IMG/VR virus record: IMGVR_UViG_3300040801_006072
Location: 1 to 64,000 of that record
From: a virus
Direction: 5' to 3' (one strand)
Length of the DNA: 64,000 nt
The notes beneath the pieces were generated by a model that did no database searches, was not told where the DNA came from, and saw only the letters and a program-made list of their open reading frames with translations. Positions 18,503 through 28,145 of the stretch are shown piece by piece. Every line of letters begins with the position of its first letter. Position 1 is the stretch's first letter. Made by a program: the position numbers and the translations under genes.

Positions 18503-19654
18503 CTAGCACCAGCAAACTTCCCATCTAATGGTAGATCCTGTTTCAGGATCAACTTGAGCTTCGATAACGTAGCCTAGGTCACGGAAGTATGCTAGGACTT
18601 GTTCGATTTGATCTTTAATACCACAGTCGTCTAGTTGCCCAATCAGTGAGAGATAATAATCTCTAGGATTTGTATTGAAAGGATTAAGATCAATTACAAC
18701 TTCAACTTCGGCATCTGCACCGGATGATGTCGGTGCAGGAACTACCGTTCCTGTGGTATCAGATGAATAATTGGCTCCGCCTGCTGTAACAATTACGTCA
18801 ACAAGTTCGCCCAGTGTCAAACCTACATCAGTCACAGTTTCGGCTCCTGCGCCGTTACCTGTGATGTCCTCAATAAGGATTGTAGGAAGAAGATCGTTGT
18901 ATAGTAGCCCACCGTCAATTACTGTGATGCCTACTACAGAACCTAATGCAACTTGAACTAGGCCTTCGAAGCCAAGCCCGGTAGGATGATTAACTGTTAC
19001 TTCAGCAACAATTGTTTGATAATCCTGACCACCGTCTGTAATTGCAATAGTTTGTATTTCGCCCCCGCTACCAACAGACTGAATTTCAAGGACCGCGCCT
19101 GTACCGGTCAAGTGACTAACTGGAATAACTTCGCCAACTAGATAGTTAACACCTGCGTTCACAATCACTGTATCTGTAATTGCGCCTGTAGTCTCGTCGA
19201 CAATAAGAGTAACTACTGCGCCAGATCCTGCAAGAGTAGTAAAGTCTGCTGTTGCAACAATTGGATCGTAATCGGTTCCGCCTGCTGTTACAGTGAATCC
19301 TGTAACAACACCACTGTCCGACACAGTGACATCTGCTGTTGCACCGGTTCCAATGGGGTGAGTGATTGTGGCTGTTGCAACTACAGGAAAATAATCTTGT
19401 CCAGGAACAGTAACGTTAACATCGCTTACTGCGCTGCGATAAGACATAGGTGTTTGGCCGCCTACTATTACACAGAAGTCGCCGCCGTTGTTAAAACACT
19501 GCATAGCAGTTTCGTCGTATTCACATCCGCTAGTAGCGGTTAGGATAGCTTGCTGAATTGCACAGATTTCTGCCCAGATAACAGAATTGTTTCTAGCCAG
19601 TTTCTTGGCATCACTTGCCGAAGGAAATCCGTTGTTGCCGTTACAAGATGCCAT
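18503..19654 (-). CDS. repeat-containing virion-type protein, 383 aa
   Basis: Residues about 75-320 consist of roughly six imperfect repeats of 40-50 aa with the core V-x-A-G-G-x-(D/N)-Y and G-T/S-G-A, flanked by a conserved-looking N-terminus (Cys at 4, 43, 53 and 61) and a C-terminus with a helical DDCGIKDQIEQVLAYF piece ending in CWC. This beta-repeat type occurs in structural proteins of marine phages; no enzyme motif is seen. UAG stop. Confidence 0.65.
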   Translation of the reverse strand: MASCNGNNGFPSASDAKKLARNNSVIWAEICAIQQAILTATSGCEYDETAMQCFNNGGDFCVIVGGQTPMSYRSAVSDVNVTVPGQDYFPVVATATITHPIGTGATADVTVSDSGVVTGFTVTAGGTDYDPIVATADFTTLAGSGAVVTLIVDETTGAITDTVIVNAGVNYLVGEVIPVSHLTGTGAVLEIQSVGSGGEIQTIAITDGGQDYQTIVAEVTVNHPTGLGFEGLVQVALGSVVGITVIDGGLLYNDLLPTILIEDITGNGAGAETVTDVGLTLGELVDVIVTAGGANYSSDTTGTVVPAPTSSGADAEVEVVIDLNPFNTNPRDYYLSLIGQLDDCGIKDQIEQVLAYFRDLGYVIEAQVDPETGSTIRWEVCWC

Positions 19655-19977
19655 TAAATATCCACTGCCTGTTGTGCCATTTGTGATACACGCATTTCGT
19701 TATCTTCACGTGAATCTTCGTCGCCGCTTACTCCGGCTTCATCGTCTCGTTTGAGCTGCACTTGATCGGGCGTAGCAGACTGCACAAAGGAGTTACCCTT
19801 TAACACAGTCATGATAGAGTTTGAATTTACGTTGTGACCCATGCTCACAAGAGAGCTGACTAATTGGTCTGTAGAAACAAACTCTGCGTCGCGACCTTTG
19901 GCAGCAGCAAGAAGGTCGTTGAGATCAACTTCTAATTGCTCGCTGTAGCCTTCTACTAACAGCTCAACAATCTTCAT
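19654..19977 (-). CDS. small acidic protein with capsid-targeting-like N-terminus, 107 aa
   Basis: Begins MKIVELLVEG; LVE followed by G fits the (L/I)-x-E rule for cleavage by the T4 prohead protease gp21 (family knowledge, inference here). Conserved-looking middle DLLAAAKGRDAEF and SVQSATP-type segment; acidic end. I recall similar proteins in T4-like cyanophages with no known function. One-base overlap with the downstream repeat protein. Confidence 0.65.
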   Translation of the reverse strand: MKIVELLVEGYSEQLEVDLNDLLAAAKGRDAEFVSTDQLVSSLVSMGHNVNSNSIMTVLKGNSFVQSATPDQVQLKRDDEAGVSGDEDSREDNEMRVSQMAQQAVDI

Positions 19978-19978
19978 T

Positions 19979-21442
19979 TTACTTCTTAGCTTGCTTTGCT
20001 CTAGCCAGCATAACCTTCATTTCGTCGATTTTCTTTTTCATAGCTTCGACGGATTCTTTTTTGGTTCTTCCTAGTGGCTCGTCTTCTGGACCGCTAGCAG
20101 CATCGTCGCCGCCAAAATCGTCTAGGTCATCGCCTGCTGGTTCTAGGCTAATGTCTTTTTCAATATCCTTGCTGATATCAATTTCTGCACCGTCAAGGTC
20201 CATATCCATGTCTGTATCAGCTGCGATATCTGCAACATTGCTAGCCATCTTCATAACCATGTCGTCAATTTCGTCCTTGGCTGCATACAGTGAATCCATA
20301 ACGCCTTGTAAGCTGTTTGAGCTAGCAGACTGGAAGTTGCTTGCAATGTTAGGGCCGTATGTTTCACGAACCTGATCGCTTAGTGGCGGAAGGTCTTCGT
20401 TCTGTAGACGACCAATTTTTTCGATCATCTCTTGCACAGTTTTACCAATGCCTTTAACAGCAATAATAATTTCTGCTTCGTCTACTTCAGACTCAAGAAG
20501 GGCGCGTAGCTGCTTTACAAAGTTTTCGCCAATGCCTTCTTTTGCTTTACGAGCTCGCATTCTTTTGCGAAGACTTGCTGCATGATCACTAGTTGTGTCT
20601 ACGCCAGGCTCCTGATAGGTAAAATCAGCCTTTCCTCTGTACTTTGCCTGAGGAGTCGATTTTACGTCCTTGCCGCGGAATGTTTCACGACCTTTGTCGT
20701 CTGTCTTGAACTTTGCTTTATCTTCGTCTAGATCTCTTGGAAAGTCACTCATAAGTCTCTCGTAATACCAGTCTGTTAAGTCGTTGTCTTTGCCAGGTGT
20801 GTGACCGCGGCCAACATAATAGTCGTGCAGCTTGCCTCTCACCTCAGGATTTAGTTTTGCACCAGGTACAATGATAAATGCTTGCACATTTTCAATCTCT
20901 TCTGGAGACATAATATTTGCTAGACGATCGCCCATTCCGCATTCGTCAACATAGTCGCCTTCTTTAACGCTTAGTAGGTCTTTTGCTTTATTAGAAGCAT
21001 CAAAGCGAACTGCATCATCGTGGAATCTCCACTTGCTAGAACGGTAAACCTTCATTGCTTGGTTCATTGCATCTTCGAAGTCGTCGCCAACTTCTACTGC
21101 ATCTGCAACCTGAGTCGCAAGTGAGTTGATTACACGTAGGTAAGGTCCGGAAGTAGAAAAGTCACTTCTAAGCTCGTCTATTCGAGCAGTTTCCATTAAT
21201 GAATCAACTGCCTCAAGCACAAGTAGGGTTTTGGATAGCTCTGGGCAACTGTGAGATACTTTACCGTTTATTTTCATCTGTTCTACAGAGTCAGTTAATG
21301 ACTCTCGAACAGCCTCAAGCTTATGATATGGTGTGTCCTTAGAAATAGACACACCATAGCTTTCTTTGAGGAACTTATTGGCTTTAGCAAATCTCTTAGA
21401 GCTATCTTTGTTGAAATCTTCTAAAAGCATAGCAAAACTCAT
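19979..21442 (-). CDS. acidic head-core/scaffold-like protein, 487 aa
   Basis: N-terminus MSFAMLLEDFNKD contains LLE, a possible prohead-protease site. The C-terminal 120 residues are helical and very acidic (ADTDMDMDLDGAEIDISKD), ending in a basic coiled coil, as in scaffold or core proteins. No catalytic motif. A late octamer lies 22 nt upstream. Assignment to the prohead core is inference from charge, helix content and neighbours. Confidence 0.6.
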   Translation of the reverse strand: MSFAMLLEDFNKDSSKRFAKANKFLKESYGVSISKDTPYHKLEAVRESLTDSVEQMKINGKVSHSCPELSKTLLVLEAVDSLMETARIDELRSDFSTSGPYLRVINSLATQVADAVEVGDDFEDAMNQAMKVYRSSKWRFHDDAVRFDASNKAKDLLSVKEGDYVDECGMGDRLANIMSPEEIENVQAFIIVPGAKLNPEVRGKLHDYYVGRGHTPGKDNDLTDWYYERLMSDFPRDLDEDKAKFKTDDKGRETFRGKDVKSTPQAKYRGKADFTYQEPGVDTTSDHAASLRKRMRARKAKEGIGENFVKQLRALLESEVDEAEIIIAVKGIGKTVQEMIEKIGRLQNEDLPPLSDQVRETYGPNIASNFQSASSNSLQGVMDSLYAAKDEIDDMVMKMASNVADIAADTDMDMDLDGAEIDISKDIEKDISLEPAGDDLDDFGGDDAASGPEDEPLGRTKKESVEAMKKKIDEMKVMLARAKQAKK

Positions 21443-21463
21443 CCTATTGTTTTGATTTTCTAT

Positions 21464-21471
21464 TATTTATC
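21464..21471 (-). promoter_or_regulatory. late-promoter octamer GATAAATA
   Basis: GATAAATA 22 nt upstream of the 487-aa gene; it contains the TAA stop of the preceding gene (AGA TAA ATA). Confidence 0.6.
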
Positions 21472-21928
21472 TTTTTGTAGTAAAAGTGCTACACATTTTT
21501 CGGATGGACTCTTTTGAGTCTCTTGCTAGCTGTTTAGACACTTGATATCGAGCCTGCATGATATCCATGAGGTCGTAATTCCTTTCAGCTCTAGCATTTC
21601 GGTGGGTAACAGAAAAATATCTCATATCATGGTGATGCTTGACGTAGTCACACTCGAGTGCAAGAACCTTTTTGATCTTTTCTCTGTTATTCAGTTGAAA
21701 ATATTTTGCTAATAAAAGGGCAGCTTCTAGCAAATAGATATCGGAATAAAGTTTACGACCGTCTGTTTTGCGAACGAGGTCGAAATAATTATCTGTTCTT
21801 CTGCGAACTGCGACATCGCCTATCACAAATTCTTTTTGATTTTTAGCCAGCATTCGTCGATTTTCATAAATTTCGGAAGCGACTCTATCGACTAATTCTG
21901 CAAAGCTTTCTTTAACTGAGGACACCAT
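21467..21928 (-). CDS. hypothetical protein, 153 aa
   Basis: Helical, basic protein (pattern KKVLALECDYVKHHHDMRYFSV), no recognised domain. Sits inside the head-core-like group, so a virion or assembly role is possible. Preceded by the 237-aa gene with a 6-nt gap. Confidence 0.6.
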   Translation of the reverse strand: MVSSVKESFAELVDRVASEIYENRRMLAKNQKEFVIGDVAVRRRTDNYFDLVRKTDGRKLYSDIYLLEAALLLAKYFQLNNREKIKKVLALECDYVKHHHDMRYFSVTHRNARAERNYDLMDIMQARYQVSKQLARDSKESIRKMCSTFTTKR

Positions 21929-21934
21929 AGCTGA

Positions 21935-22648
21935 TTACTTTTTCTTCTTTTCTCTTTTTCTACGATTTTTAGCACGAAGCCTATCTGTCGGCTTATGTGC
22001 TGTGTTGCCAATCACGGAAGGTGCTGCTGCTATTGCTCCAGCAGCAGTGGCTCCGCCACTAGCCATCTCTTCGATGTCGATGCCAGCAAGCTCTTGTATT
22101 CTACGAATCTCTTCTTGCTCAGCTGAGTTATTTACCTGTACTTTTTGGCGGGCTGCGTAGCTTGTGCCTTTAGTTGCTCCGCGTTTCATTGCAGAGCCTA
22201 AGTCGCTAAGGAAACTTTTAGGTGCACCAAACATGTCTTGGTCCACTTTAAATGTTTGGCCGTCTTTGGTTTTGACTTCGTACTCCCTGCCCATTTTTCT
22301 AGTAATCTCGACGTCTAGGTCGTCGTCAGCTATTCCTGTTACTGTTCCGGAATTGCCCACTTTAGTTTGTGTGTGATCAATTTTTCCGTCAGGCTTGACG
22401 TATGTGCTCTGTGCTGTTGCAGCAGCATTGTCGTCGGAGTCATCCATATCGGTATCACTACTGGTAGTAGTTGTTTGCTGATAGAACGCACTCTTGTCTG
22501 TATTAGCTTCTCTCAGTTTCAAATATTCAGAAAAGCTTGCATCTTTAATAGCTGCTCTGGCCTGGTCCTCAGTTATGTCAAGCTGTTCGGCTATTTGCTT
22601 TTCTGTTCTGTCTTGTAGATGAAAATTAATTTTATCTGAGAAGCTCAT
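21935..22648 (-). CDS. hypothetical low-complexity protein with LAGI motif, 237 aa
   Basis: Opens with a helix-turn-helix-like segment (EKQIAEQLDITEDQARAAI), then a Thr/Asp-rich disordered stretch, a beta segment VEITRKMGREYEVKTKDGQ and a C-terminal end of Lys/Arg runs (RRKREKKKK). RRIQELAGI repeats a short motif found in two other proteins here. Probably nucleic-acid binding; role in head or packaging is a guess. Confidence 0.6.
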   Translation of the reverse strand: MSFSDKINFHLQDRTEKQIAEQLDITEDQARAAIKDASFSEYLKLREANTDKSAFYQQTTTTSSDTDMDDSDDNAAATAQSTYVKPDGKIDHTQTKVGNSGTVTGIADDDLDVEITRKMGREYEVKTKDGQTFKVDQDMFGAPKSFLSDLGSAMKRGATKGTSYAARQKVQVNNSAEQEEIRRIQELAGIDIEEMASGGATAAGAIAAAPSVIGNTAHKPTDRLRAKNRRKREKKKK

Positions 22649-22649
22649 A

Positions 22650-22934
22650 TTATGTCCTATTTAATCTACGTATTCTTTTGGAAGTAGGATTAATTCTTTT
22701 GGTTCGTCTTGCTTTTCTTGCCATCCTAAATCCTTTAGCAGCACGAGTCTTTTTCATTACTCTGCTTTTTTTGATATCCTTCGGAGCATTACACTGTGCA
22801 GGACTAGAAACAACACGACCCTTTCGTGGACCGCTAACACAGCGAGTCTTGCGTACGATCTTGCTTCCACTCTTTGCCCACACTCTCTTTTCGAGTAGGT
22901 CTTCAAAGTCCTGTGTGATCTCTTCGATAATCAT
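22650..22934 (-). CDS. strongly basic candidate internal head protein, 94 aa
   Basis: N-terminus MIIEEITQDFEDLLEKR is acidic and contains LLE, then the rest is packed with Lys and Arg (KKTRAAKGFRMARKARRTKR). The middle RKTRCVSGPRKGRVVSSP is a motif I recall in many T4-like cyanophages. An acidic propeptide on a protamine-like body fits a capsid-targeted DNA-binding internal protein processed by the prohead protease; this is inference. Confidence 0.65.
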   Translation of the reverse strand: MIIEEITQDFEDLLEKRVWAKSGSKIVRKTRCVSGPRKGRVVSSPAQCNAPKDIKKSRVMKKTRAAKGFRMARKARRTKRINPTSKRIRRLNRT

Positions 22935-23428
22935 TACAGTTTATCTACTCTAATAAATTCCATGTTCTTAGGGGTTCCGCTTAACGATCCATCTACTGTG
23001 GTGATTCGAACACCACTCTCAATGATAACTCCGTCTAGTTCTCTTACCAGCAAGCCAACTGGATCATCTGTCTTAAAGTCTTTCCATGCGTCGGCACGTT
23101 CTACGGCAAATCTCCAAACATATCCTTCGCCTGTTAACGAAGGTGCGCCTTCGGTTTCTAGATTAAGAACAGGCTCGGGGTTGTTCATAATGGTCGGAAC
23201 AGCACGTAAGCCAATACTTTGAAAAAGTATTTCAAAGTTTTTCTGACTTTGATCTAAAATATCATCTGTTACTTGTATATTAATCTGTCTGGCAGTTTCC
23301 TCAATCTCAGGAGGATTAGGAGAAGGGTCAGTAAAAGCACCAGGAGACAGAGAATACACAATATAGAATTGCAGATCCCCTGCTAAATTTTGCTGCATAC
23401 TAGCAGCACCATGAATTCTCGTTGGCAT
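22934..23428 (-). CDS. NGG-family small structural protein, 164 aa
   Basis: N-terminus (MPTRIHGAASMQQNLAGDLQF) aligns with three proteins at 30.8-32.9 kb that begin with NGG(V/I). Acidic, beta-rich. AAGGAGG Shine-Dalgarno 5 nt upstream of ATG and a late octamer 23 nt upstream indicate strong late expression. Probably fibre- or capsid-associated. Confidence 0.65.
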   Translation of the reverse strand: MPTRIHGAASMQQNLAGDLQFYIVYSLSPGAFTDPSPNPPEIEETARQINIQVTDDILDQSQKNFEILFQSIGLRAVPTIMNNPEPVLNLETEGAPSLTGEGYVWRFAVERADAWKDFKTDDPVGLLVRELDGVIIESGVRITTVDGSLSGTPKNMEFIRVDKL

Positions 23429-23450
23429 TTCGGCCTCCTTTATTTCTTAC

Positions 23451-23458
23451 TATTTATC
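23451..23458 (-). promoter_or_regulatory. late-promoter octamer GATAAATA
   Basis: GATAAATA 22 nt before the ATG of the 164-aa gene with the Shine-Dalgarno in between; located in a true intergenic gap. Confidence 0.7.
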
Positions 23459-23488
23459 AGAAAAAAGGAGGCACACGCTATTCTGTGA

Positions 23489-24460
23489 TTACCAAACAGT
23501 GCGCTGGCGGTAAATTTCCATAATTACAGAAGCTTGCCAGTTGGTGTTAGAAATATTCTTACAGTGAATACGCAAATAATACCCTGGTCTAATCTCAGCA
23601 GTTTCGTCAGAGCTCATAGTAAAGTAGTTCGACGCAGAACCAAAACACGGAACCTTATTTACATATTTACTGCATCGCCAGTCTACATCTACCATGTTAT
23701 AACGTCCGGTACCTGCAAAGTTGGGTGTAAGATTTCCATCTTCGAAGTCCCAGTCTCCATCCATATTAAATGTTCTAGGTATCAGTGTCGGGTTTCCTGC
23801 AAACCCATGTGTACCAGTGCCTGGGCCGCCAGGCGAATATTTAACATAATGGGCGCCAGGTACCTCAGGTATTGCTTCTAACACTAAATCCAAATTAGCT
23901 AGAGTTTGAAGAGGTGTAGGTTCAGACATAATGTATGCGCTGACATAATCTCCAATTCCACCGTCGTCGAATTTCAAGTATGCTTCGTGAATCCACACAC
24001 GCCCAAATTCAGCATGATTAAATTTAATATCTTTAATTACTTCTGGTGTCCCGATGGTCATCTGAAAGTTAAGGAGATCTCCTCCGCCCACTACGTTTGG
24101 ATCTGTGCTGTCGCCAGCGCCTGTCCATACCACAAACGTTTCTGGTTCTCCCTGTAACTCTGGCTTAGCAGAACTGTGCACTGCTACTTTGTTACCTAGG
24201 GCCACAGTTTTCTGACTGATTTCAACTTCAGTCAAAGTGTTTTGTAACCATTCCCAACCTTGCACTGCATCAGAAAACGTCTGTGCGCCGTCGCCTACCA
24301 GTACCAGGCCAGCGGTAACATCTACCATAAGACTTTGATCTTTTCTAAAAATTAGATATTCATCGGTATCTAGTGTATATGTTTCTGTATCGTTGATTGT
24401 CTGTCCGGAATATGTTTTCGCAGAACCAGACACGTTAGTTAATGTGATTGTTCTTGACAT
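23489..24460 (-). CDS. fibre-module structural protein, 323 aa
   Basis: The first 75 residues (ITLTNVSGSAKTYSGQTINDTETYTL...) share the fold pattern of the N-termini of the 953- and 886-aa fibres downstream in sequence. The rest is a beta-rich, aromatic domain ending WQASVIMEIYRQRTVW, like a trimeric tip. Receptor-binding or fibre-hinge role inferred from position. Confidence 0.6.
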   Translation of the reverse strand: MSRTITLTNVSGSAKTYSGQTINDTETYTLDTDEYLIFRKDQSLMVDVTAGLVLVGDGAQTFSDAVQGWEWLQNTLTEVEISQKTVALGNKVAVHSSAKPELQGEPETFVVWTGAGDSTDPNVVGGGDLLNFQMTIGTPEVIKDIKFNHAEFGRVWIHEAYLKFDDGGIGDYVSAYIMSEPTPLQTLANLDLVLEAIPEVPGAHYVKYSPGGPGTGTHGFAGNPTLIPRTFNMDGDWDFEDGNLTPNFAGTGRYNMVDVDWRCSKYVNKVPCFGSASNYFTMSSDETAEIRPGYYLRIHCKNISNTNWQASVIMEIYRQRTVW

Positions 24461-24475
24461 GGTTCTTTATTCCTC

Positions 24476-25273
24476 TTAATCGTCGTCGTCGTTCGACGAG
24501 AAATCGCTACTAAAATTATAGCCAGTGTTTGTTGTTGTGCTATCGGTAACAATAAATGTTAGTTGCACCACAGGATGGTCGCTGTTGGTTCCACGATCTA
24601 ACATGTATACACCGATTTTATCTCCAATGACGAACTCAATCGGAGATGAAAAACTTGTCTCTATGTGTGCCCGTGCATTTCTTATTTCTATTTCGTGGAC
24701 CATTGTTTTGTTACTTATGGGGTTTCCACCTACGGAAGATTTCCAAATTTGCAAATCAGTATCTACGCCAGTATCTGAATTAGAAAATGTTATTGCAAGC
24801 AAACGACAATTAAACGGAACAATGTAAGGATTTCTATCTGAAGATGTGCCGCTGTCGTTCGTTTCTGTTCTTAACCAGCTGTTTCCGACACTAGATGAAG
24901 AATGCGAAAATCCTACAGAAACAGTTTTTCCAATTAGATTAGTAAGATCGCCTGCTGCTGCATTGGCAACTTCTTGTAAGACAAAGTCGTGTATTCTCTG
25001 TGAAGACCACAACTGATCTACTGCTGTGACTCCGTCGTCAATGATAACTTCGTCGACTTCGAGTTGATTGTCCGGACATTCCCAATTTGCCAATATGAGA
25101 TCTAGTTCTGCTTCCTCTTCGGCAGTCAGCGTGCCGTTAAAATCAAACATAACTGTGCCGTTGCCCAAATCAATCATCTGAGTAGCAGTATTAGTGATTG
25201 TAGGATTACTGTTAACGCTGTCTAACAGTGCACCTGGACACTCTGTTGTAAATGTTCTTGAATATTGCGCCAT
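24476..25273 (-). CDS. fibre-module structural protein, 265 aa
   Basis: N-terminal half has a helical FNGTLTAEEEAELDLILANWECP segment followed by a flexible linker; the C-terminal domain from about residue 115 has a jelly-roll strand pattern (DTDLQIWKS; IEIRNARAHI; GDKIGVYMLDRG) related to the caps on the 886- and 343-aa proteins. Ends in a poly-acidic tail. Probably part of the tail-fibre complex. Confidence 0.6.
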   Translation of the reverse strand: MAQYSRTFTTECPGALLDSVNSNPTITNTATQMIDLGNGTVMFDFNGTLTAEEEAELDLILANWECPDNQLEVDEVIIDDGVTAVDQLWSSQRIHDFVLQEVANAAAGDLTNLIGKTVSVGFSHSSSSVGNSWLRTETNDSGTSSDRNPYIVPFNCRLLAITFSNSDTGVDTDLQIWKSSVGGNPISNKTMVHEIEIRNARAHIETSFSSPIEFVIGDKIGVYMLDRGTNSDHPVVQLTFIVTDSTTTNTGYNFSSDFSSNDDDD

Positions 25274-28134
25274 TATGATGGTCCGTCTATTTCTTCAATA
25301 AGCAAGCGACACGAATTAGGCTCTGTTGTACAACCACCTATGTATTCTCTAATTTGCACTCTCACGTTATCGCCACTGGTAATATTTACCAGCCATGTCA
25401 CTGAATGTGTGTTAAGGCCGGTACTGGACTGTCTGTGATAACCATTAGCAAGTGTTCCTGTTATTGCTGTTCCGTTGAGTGCTAATCTTTGCTCTGTTCC
25501 TGATCTGCCGCCGGTGGAGTCGCCTGTAATCTCAGATGTAATTTTAAACCAGCCCGTTTTGTTAATTATGACAATGCCGCCACCATACACATAGATGCTG
25601 TCGTTTCGAATGTTAGTGTTAAACAACGCTGTTACAAATGTAGTAGTTAGCGTCTGAGACGTTCCTCCGTTGTGAGCCAAAAAGAACTGTTTCAGCTCTT
25701 GCCCAACAGTAATGTCTGCTACACCGCCTCCGGCATCTGTTGCTGTTACTCCGGTGCCAGTAAAGTTTAAGGTATCAAAGGTACCCAGTAATGCACCTTC
25801 GTCGTTAACGATAATCTCGGTGCCAGAGCCAGGTAATCCCTGTTCACCTTGAGCGCCTTCTAGTTTTTTAACTAGGAATAGTGCATCTGTAAATAGGTTT
25901 TCAGCAGTGGTAGCTGCCTGTATCTGCACTGTTAGAAAATCATTTGCTGCCAGGGTTGCATACACTTTTACAGACAGTGGCGTAACGACGTTGTTTGAGT
26001 CACCGGGGTCACCACTTTGTTGTGTGGTTCCTGGAATAACAACACTGTCGTTGATCCGTACTCGTCCTTGCACTTCGTCGTCTGCAGACAAGAAGTAATA
26101 AATTTCATATGTACCGGCTTCTTTGACTTCAATTCGATCTGGTGTACCTGGTGCAAGGTGTTCTATTACTGTAGAATCATTTTCAAAATCGGTCGTGTCA
26201 AAGTTAAGATCAGTCCACGTCAAAGGAATTCCGTTTAGAACAGTTGATCGTCTCGCTTGCACAGCAGACAAGTCGCCAATTGTTCCTGTGTCGCCTTTGT
26301 CTCCTTTAAGACCTTGCAATCTCCATGCCGACAAATAAACACCGTTTGGATAACTTGGTGAGCCAGATGTTATCTGCGTCTGGAACGTAATAGTATCACC
26401 TGCTGTACAGTCACAGATAAACGGTGTTACCATCGGGTTCATATCCTGCCTGTTAGAAGCAGGAATGACTGTAGTTCCGTTCTGTAGTGCTCTAGTTTCC
26501 TGGTCACCGCCTGTTACTTCAGCAGTAAAGATAAAGTAATACAGTCCTGTTTCACCAATATTAATTTGCGTAGTATCTACGCTGTCTCTTTCTAGTATAG
26601 CTGGTTCATTCTGTACAATTATGTTTGTAAACGATATGTCACCGAATGTTCCGGGGATCGCTACGCTACTTGGATTTTCTAATTGCAGCGACGGTATATT
26701 GGCTGCAACAAAATTTTCATTGACCCATTCGGTGCCGTTGTAACTTAGTACTTCGCCGTTAACTGGAGAAGTAATAGTTACATCGCCTAATTGATCAATG
26801 TCGTAGTCGCCTTCTTCGGCCACAACCGCGCCAGTTCTGCCAAATACGCTATCGACCGGAACACTAGTAAGGTATCCTGCGTCGTTGACAAACACCGAGA
26901 CATTGTCGCCTATGCTAGTATAGTCTGCATCGTTTACTAGTACACTGACATTATCGCCGGGTTGTACAGCCGAATTGGCCACGCCTTCTGTTGTATCTAG
27001 TCTGCCTGCAACTTCGTCTAGAGCTGCCTGTACATTAGTCGCTACTAGCGTGGAGGTAGCCGGATTATAATCAATTTGTATCGCATCGTAATCGCCGGTC
27101 TCTGCGACAACAGCGCCGGTTCTTCCGAACACACTGGTAACAGAATCTGCAGGAAAGCTCACAAACTCAAGTGCATTGCCTGCACCATTCACCGCAACTG
27201 CTTGTCCTGCTGCTCCAGTATAGTTCGCTGGCGTATCTGTAAGGTCTAAGAAAGTCGATGGTGGTGTGGTTGCACTAATTTCTAAGGTTTCGTTTGCACC
27301 GTCGTTTAGTTCAGTCAGTGTTATGTTAGACCCGGCTACTAATTTTTCAGATAAAAAGCCCGGTGTTGTGTCGTTGTTTGATACTTTTACTAATTCATCA
27401 GTAGGCGAGCTCTGTTGTCCACCACTAATGAGAAATGTGTATTTGTCCCCGTTCGACAGTGAACCGCCTAGCAATGCAACATTGGTAATGTTATACGTAA
27501 CAAAATTAGCACCCGGAGTATTTCCTGTAATTTCTGCGGTGAATCCCCGGGTCGAATCATCTTCTTCTTGTGCATAAATTATGCCTTGTTCGAAGAAATT
27601 CAGAATGTTAGTGAGATCGGCACCCTGATCATTTTCATAATCAATACGAAGAGTTGTAGCCGATGTCGGAGTAGCGTTAAATTTAAACTCAGAAGTGTCC
27701 GGTGCTGATCCACCTGTGTTACTATCGTATGTCCATTCGCCTAGGCCAAGAATGCCGCCAGCAATTGTAGTAACCGGTGCAGCTTGCCATGTCTGAGTTC
27801 CTAAATCGTATCTCAGAACAAAATCTTCAGTGACTCCGGTTGTGTCCACATCATCTAGCTGGTTAAGAGTTGCACCAAAAATTCGATAGTTAGGACTGTT
27901 TGCATTTTCAATTACAACAAGGCCTTCTGCTATAGTAAGCGGAGTAGTATCGTCAAGTGGATCGAGAACAGCAACTTGACTTGCCGACACTGCTGCCGGC
28001 AAGTCATCGCTAATTGCAATATTATGTGCTGCTTCCTGTCTTAGGTCTGCTTCGTCGTTTGGATTAGTTAGTTCGATGCCCAAATCATCTATCGAAACAG
28101 ACCCTGCAGAAATATTGCGGATTCTAAAACCCAT
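25273..28134 (-). CDS. long tail fibre with C1q-like and collagen-like modules, 953 aa
   Basis: Order: N-terminal attachment domain (1-80), beta repeats with FGRTGAVVAE at 336-345 and 431-440 and GDNVSV repeats at 393 and 409, then three C1q/TNF-like jelly rolls (about 482-607, 622-758, 815-950). Short Gly-x-x stretches, GLKGDKGDTG (608-617) and GAQGEQGLPGSG (760-771), join them and suggest trimerisation. Such tips bind cell-surface sugars or proteins. Distal tail fibre is the likely role. Confidence 0.75.
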   Translation of the reverse strand: MGFRIRNISAGSVSIDDLGIELTNPNDEADLRQEAAHNIAISDDLPAAVSASQVAVLDPLDDTTPLTIAEGLVVIENANSPNYRIFGATLNQLDDVDTTGVTEDFVLRYDLGTQTWQAAPVTTIAGGILGLGEWTYDSNTGGSAPDTSEFKFNATPTSATTLRIDYENDQGADLTNILNFFEQGIIYAQEEDDSTRGFTAEITGNTPGANFVTYNITNVALLGGSLSNGDKYTFLISGGQQSSPTDELVKVSNNDTTPGFLSEKLVAGSNITLTELNDGANETLEISATTPPSTFLDLTDTPANYTGAAGQAVAVNGAGNALEFVSFPADSVTSVFGRTGAVVAETGDYDAIQIDYNPATSTLVATNVQAALDEVAGRLDTTEGVANSAVQPGDNVSVLVNDADYTSIGDNVSVFVNDAGYLTSVPVDSVFGRTGAVVAEEGDYDIDQLGDVTITSPVNGEVLSYNGTEWVNENFVAANIPSLQLENPSSVAIPGTFGDISFTNIIVQNEPAILERDSVDTTQINIGETGLYYFIFTAEVTGGDQETRALQNGTTVIPASNRQDMNPMVTPFICDCTAGDTITFQTQITSGSPSYPNGVYLSAWRLQGLKGDKGDTGTIGDLSAVQARRSTVLNGIPLTWTDLNFDTTDFENDSTVIEHLAPGTPDRIEVKEAGTYEIYYFLSADDEVQGRVRINDSVVIPGTTQQSGDPGDSNNVVTPLSVKVYATLAANDFLTVQIQAATTAENLFTDALFLVKKLEGAQGEQGLPGSGTEIIVNDEGALLGTFDTLNFTGTGVTATDAGGGVADITVGQELKQFFLAHNGGTSQTLTTTFVTALFNTNIRNDSIYVYGGGIVIINKTGWFKITSEITGDSTGGRSGTEQRLALNGTAITGTLANGYHRQSSTGLNTHSVTWLVNITSGDNVRVQIREYIGGCTTEPNSCRLLIEEIDGPS

Positions 28135-28145
28135 TAGATATTACC

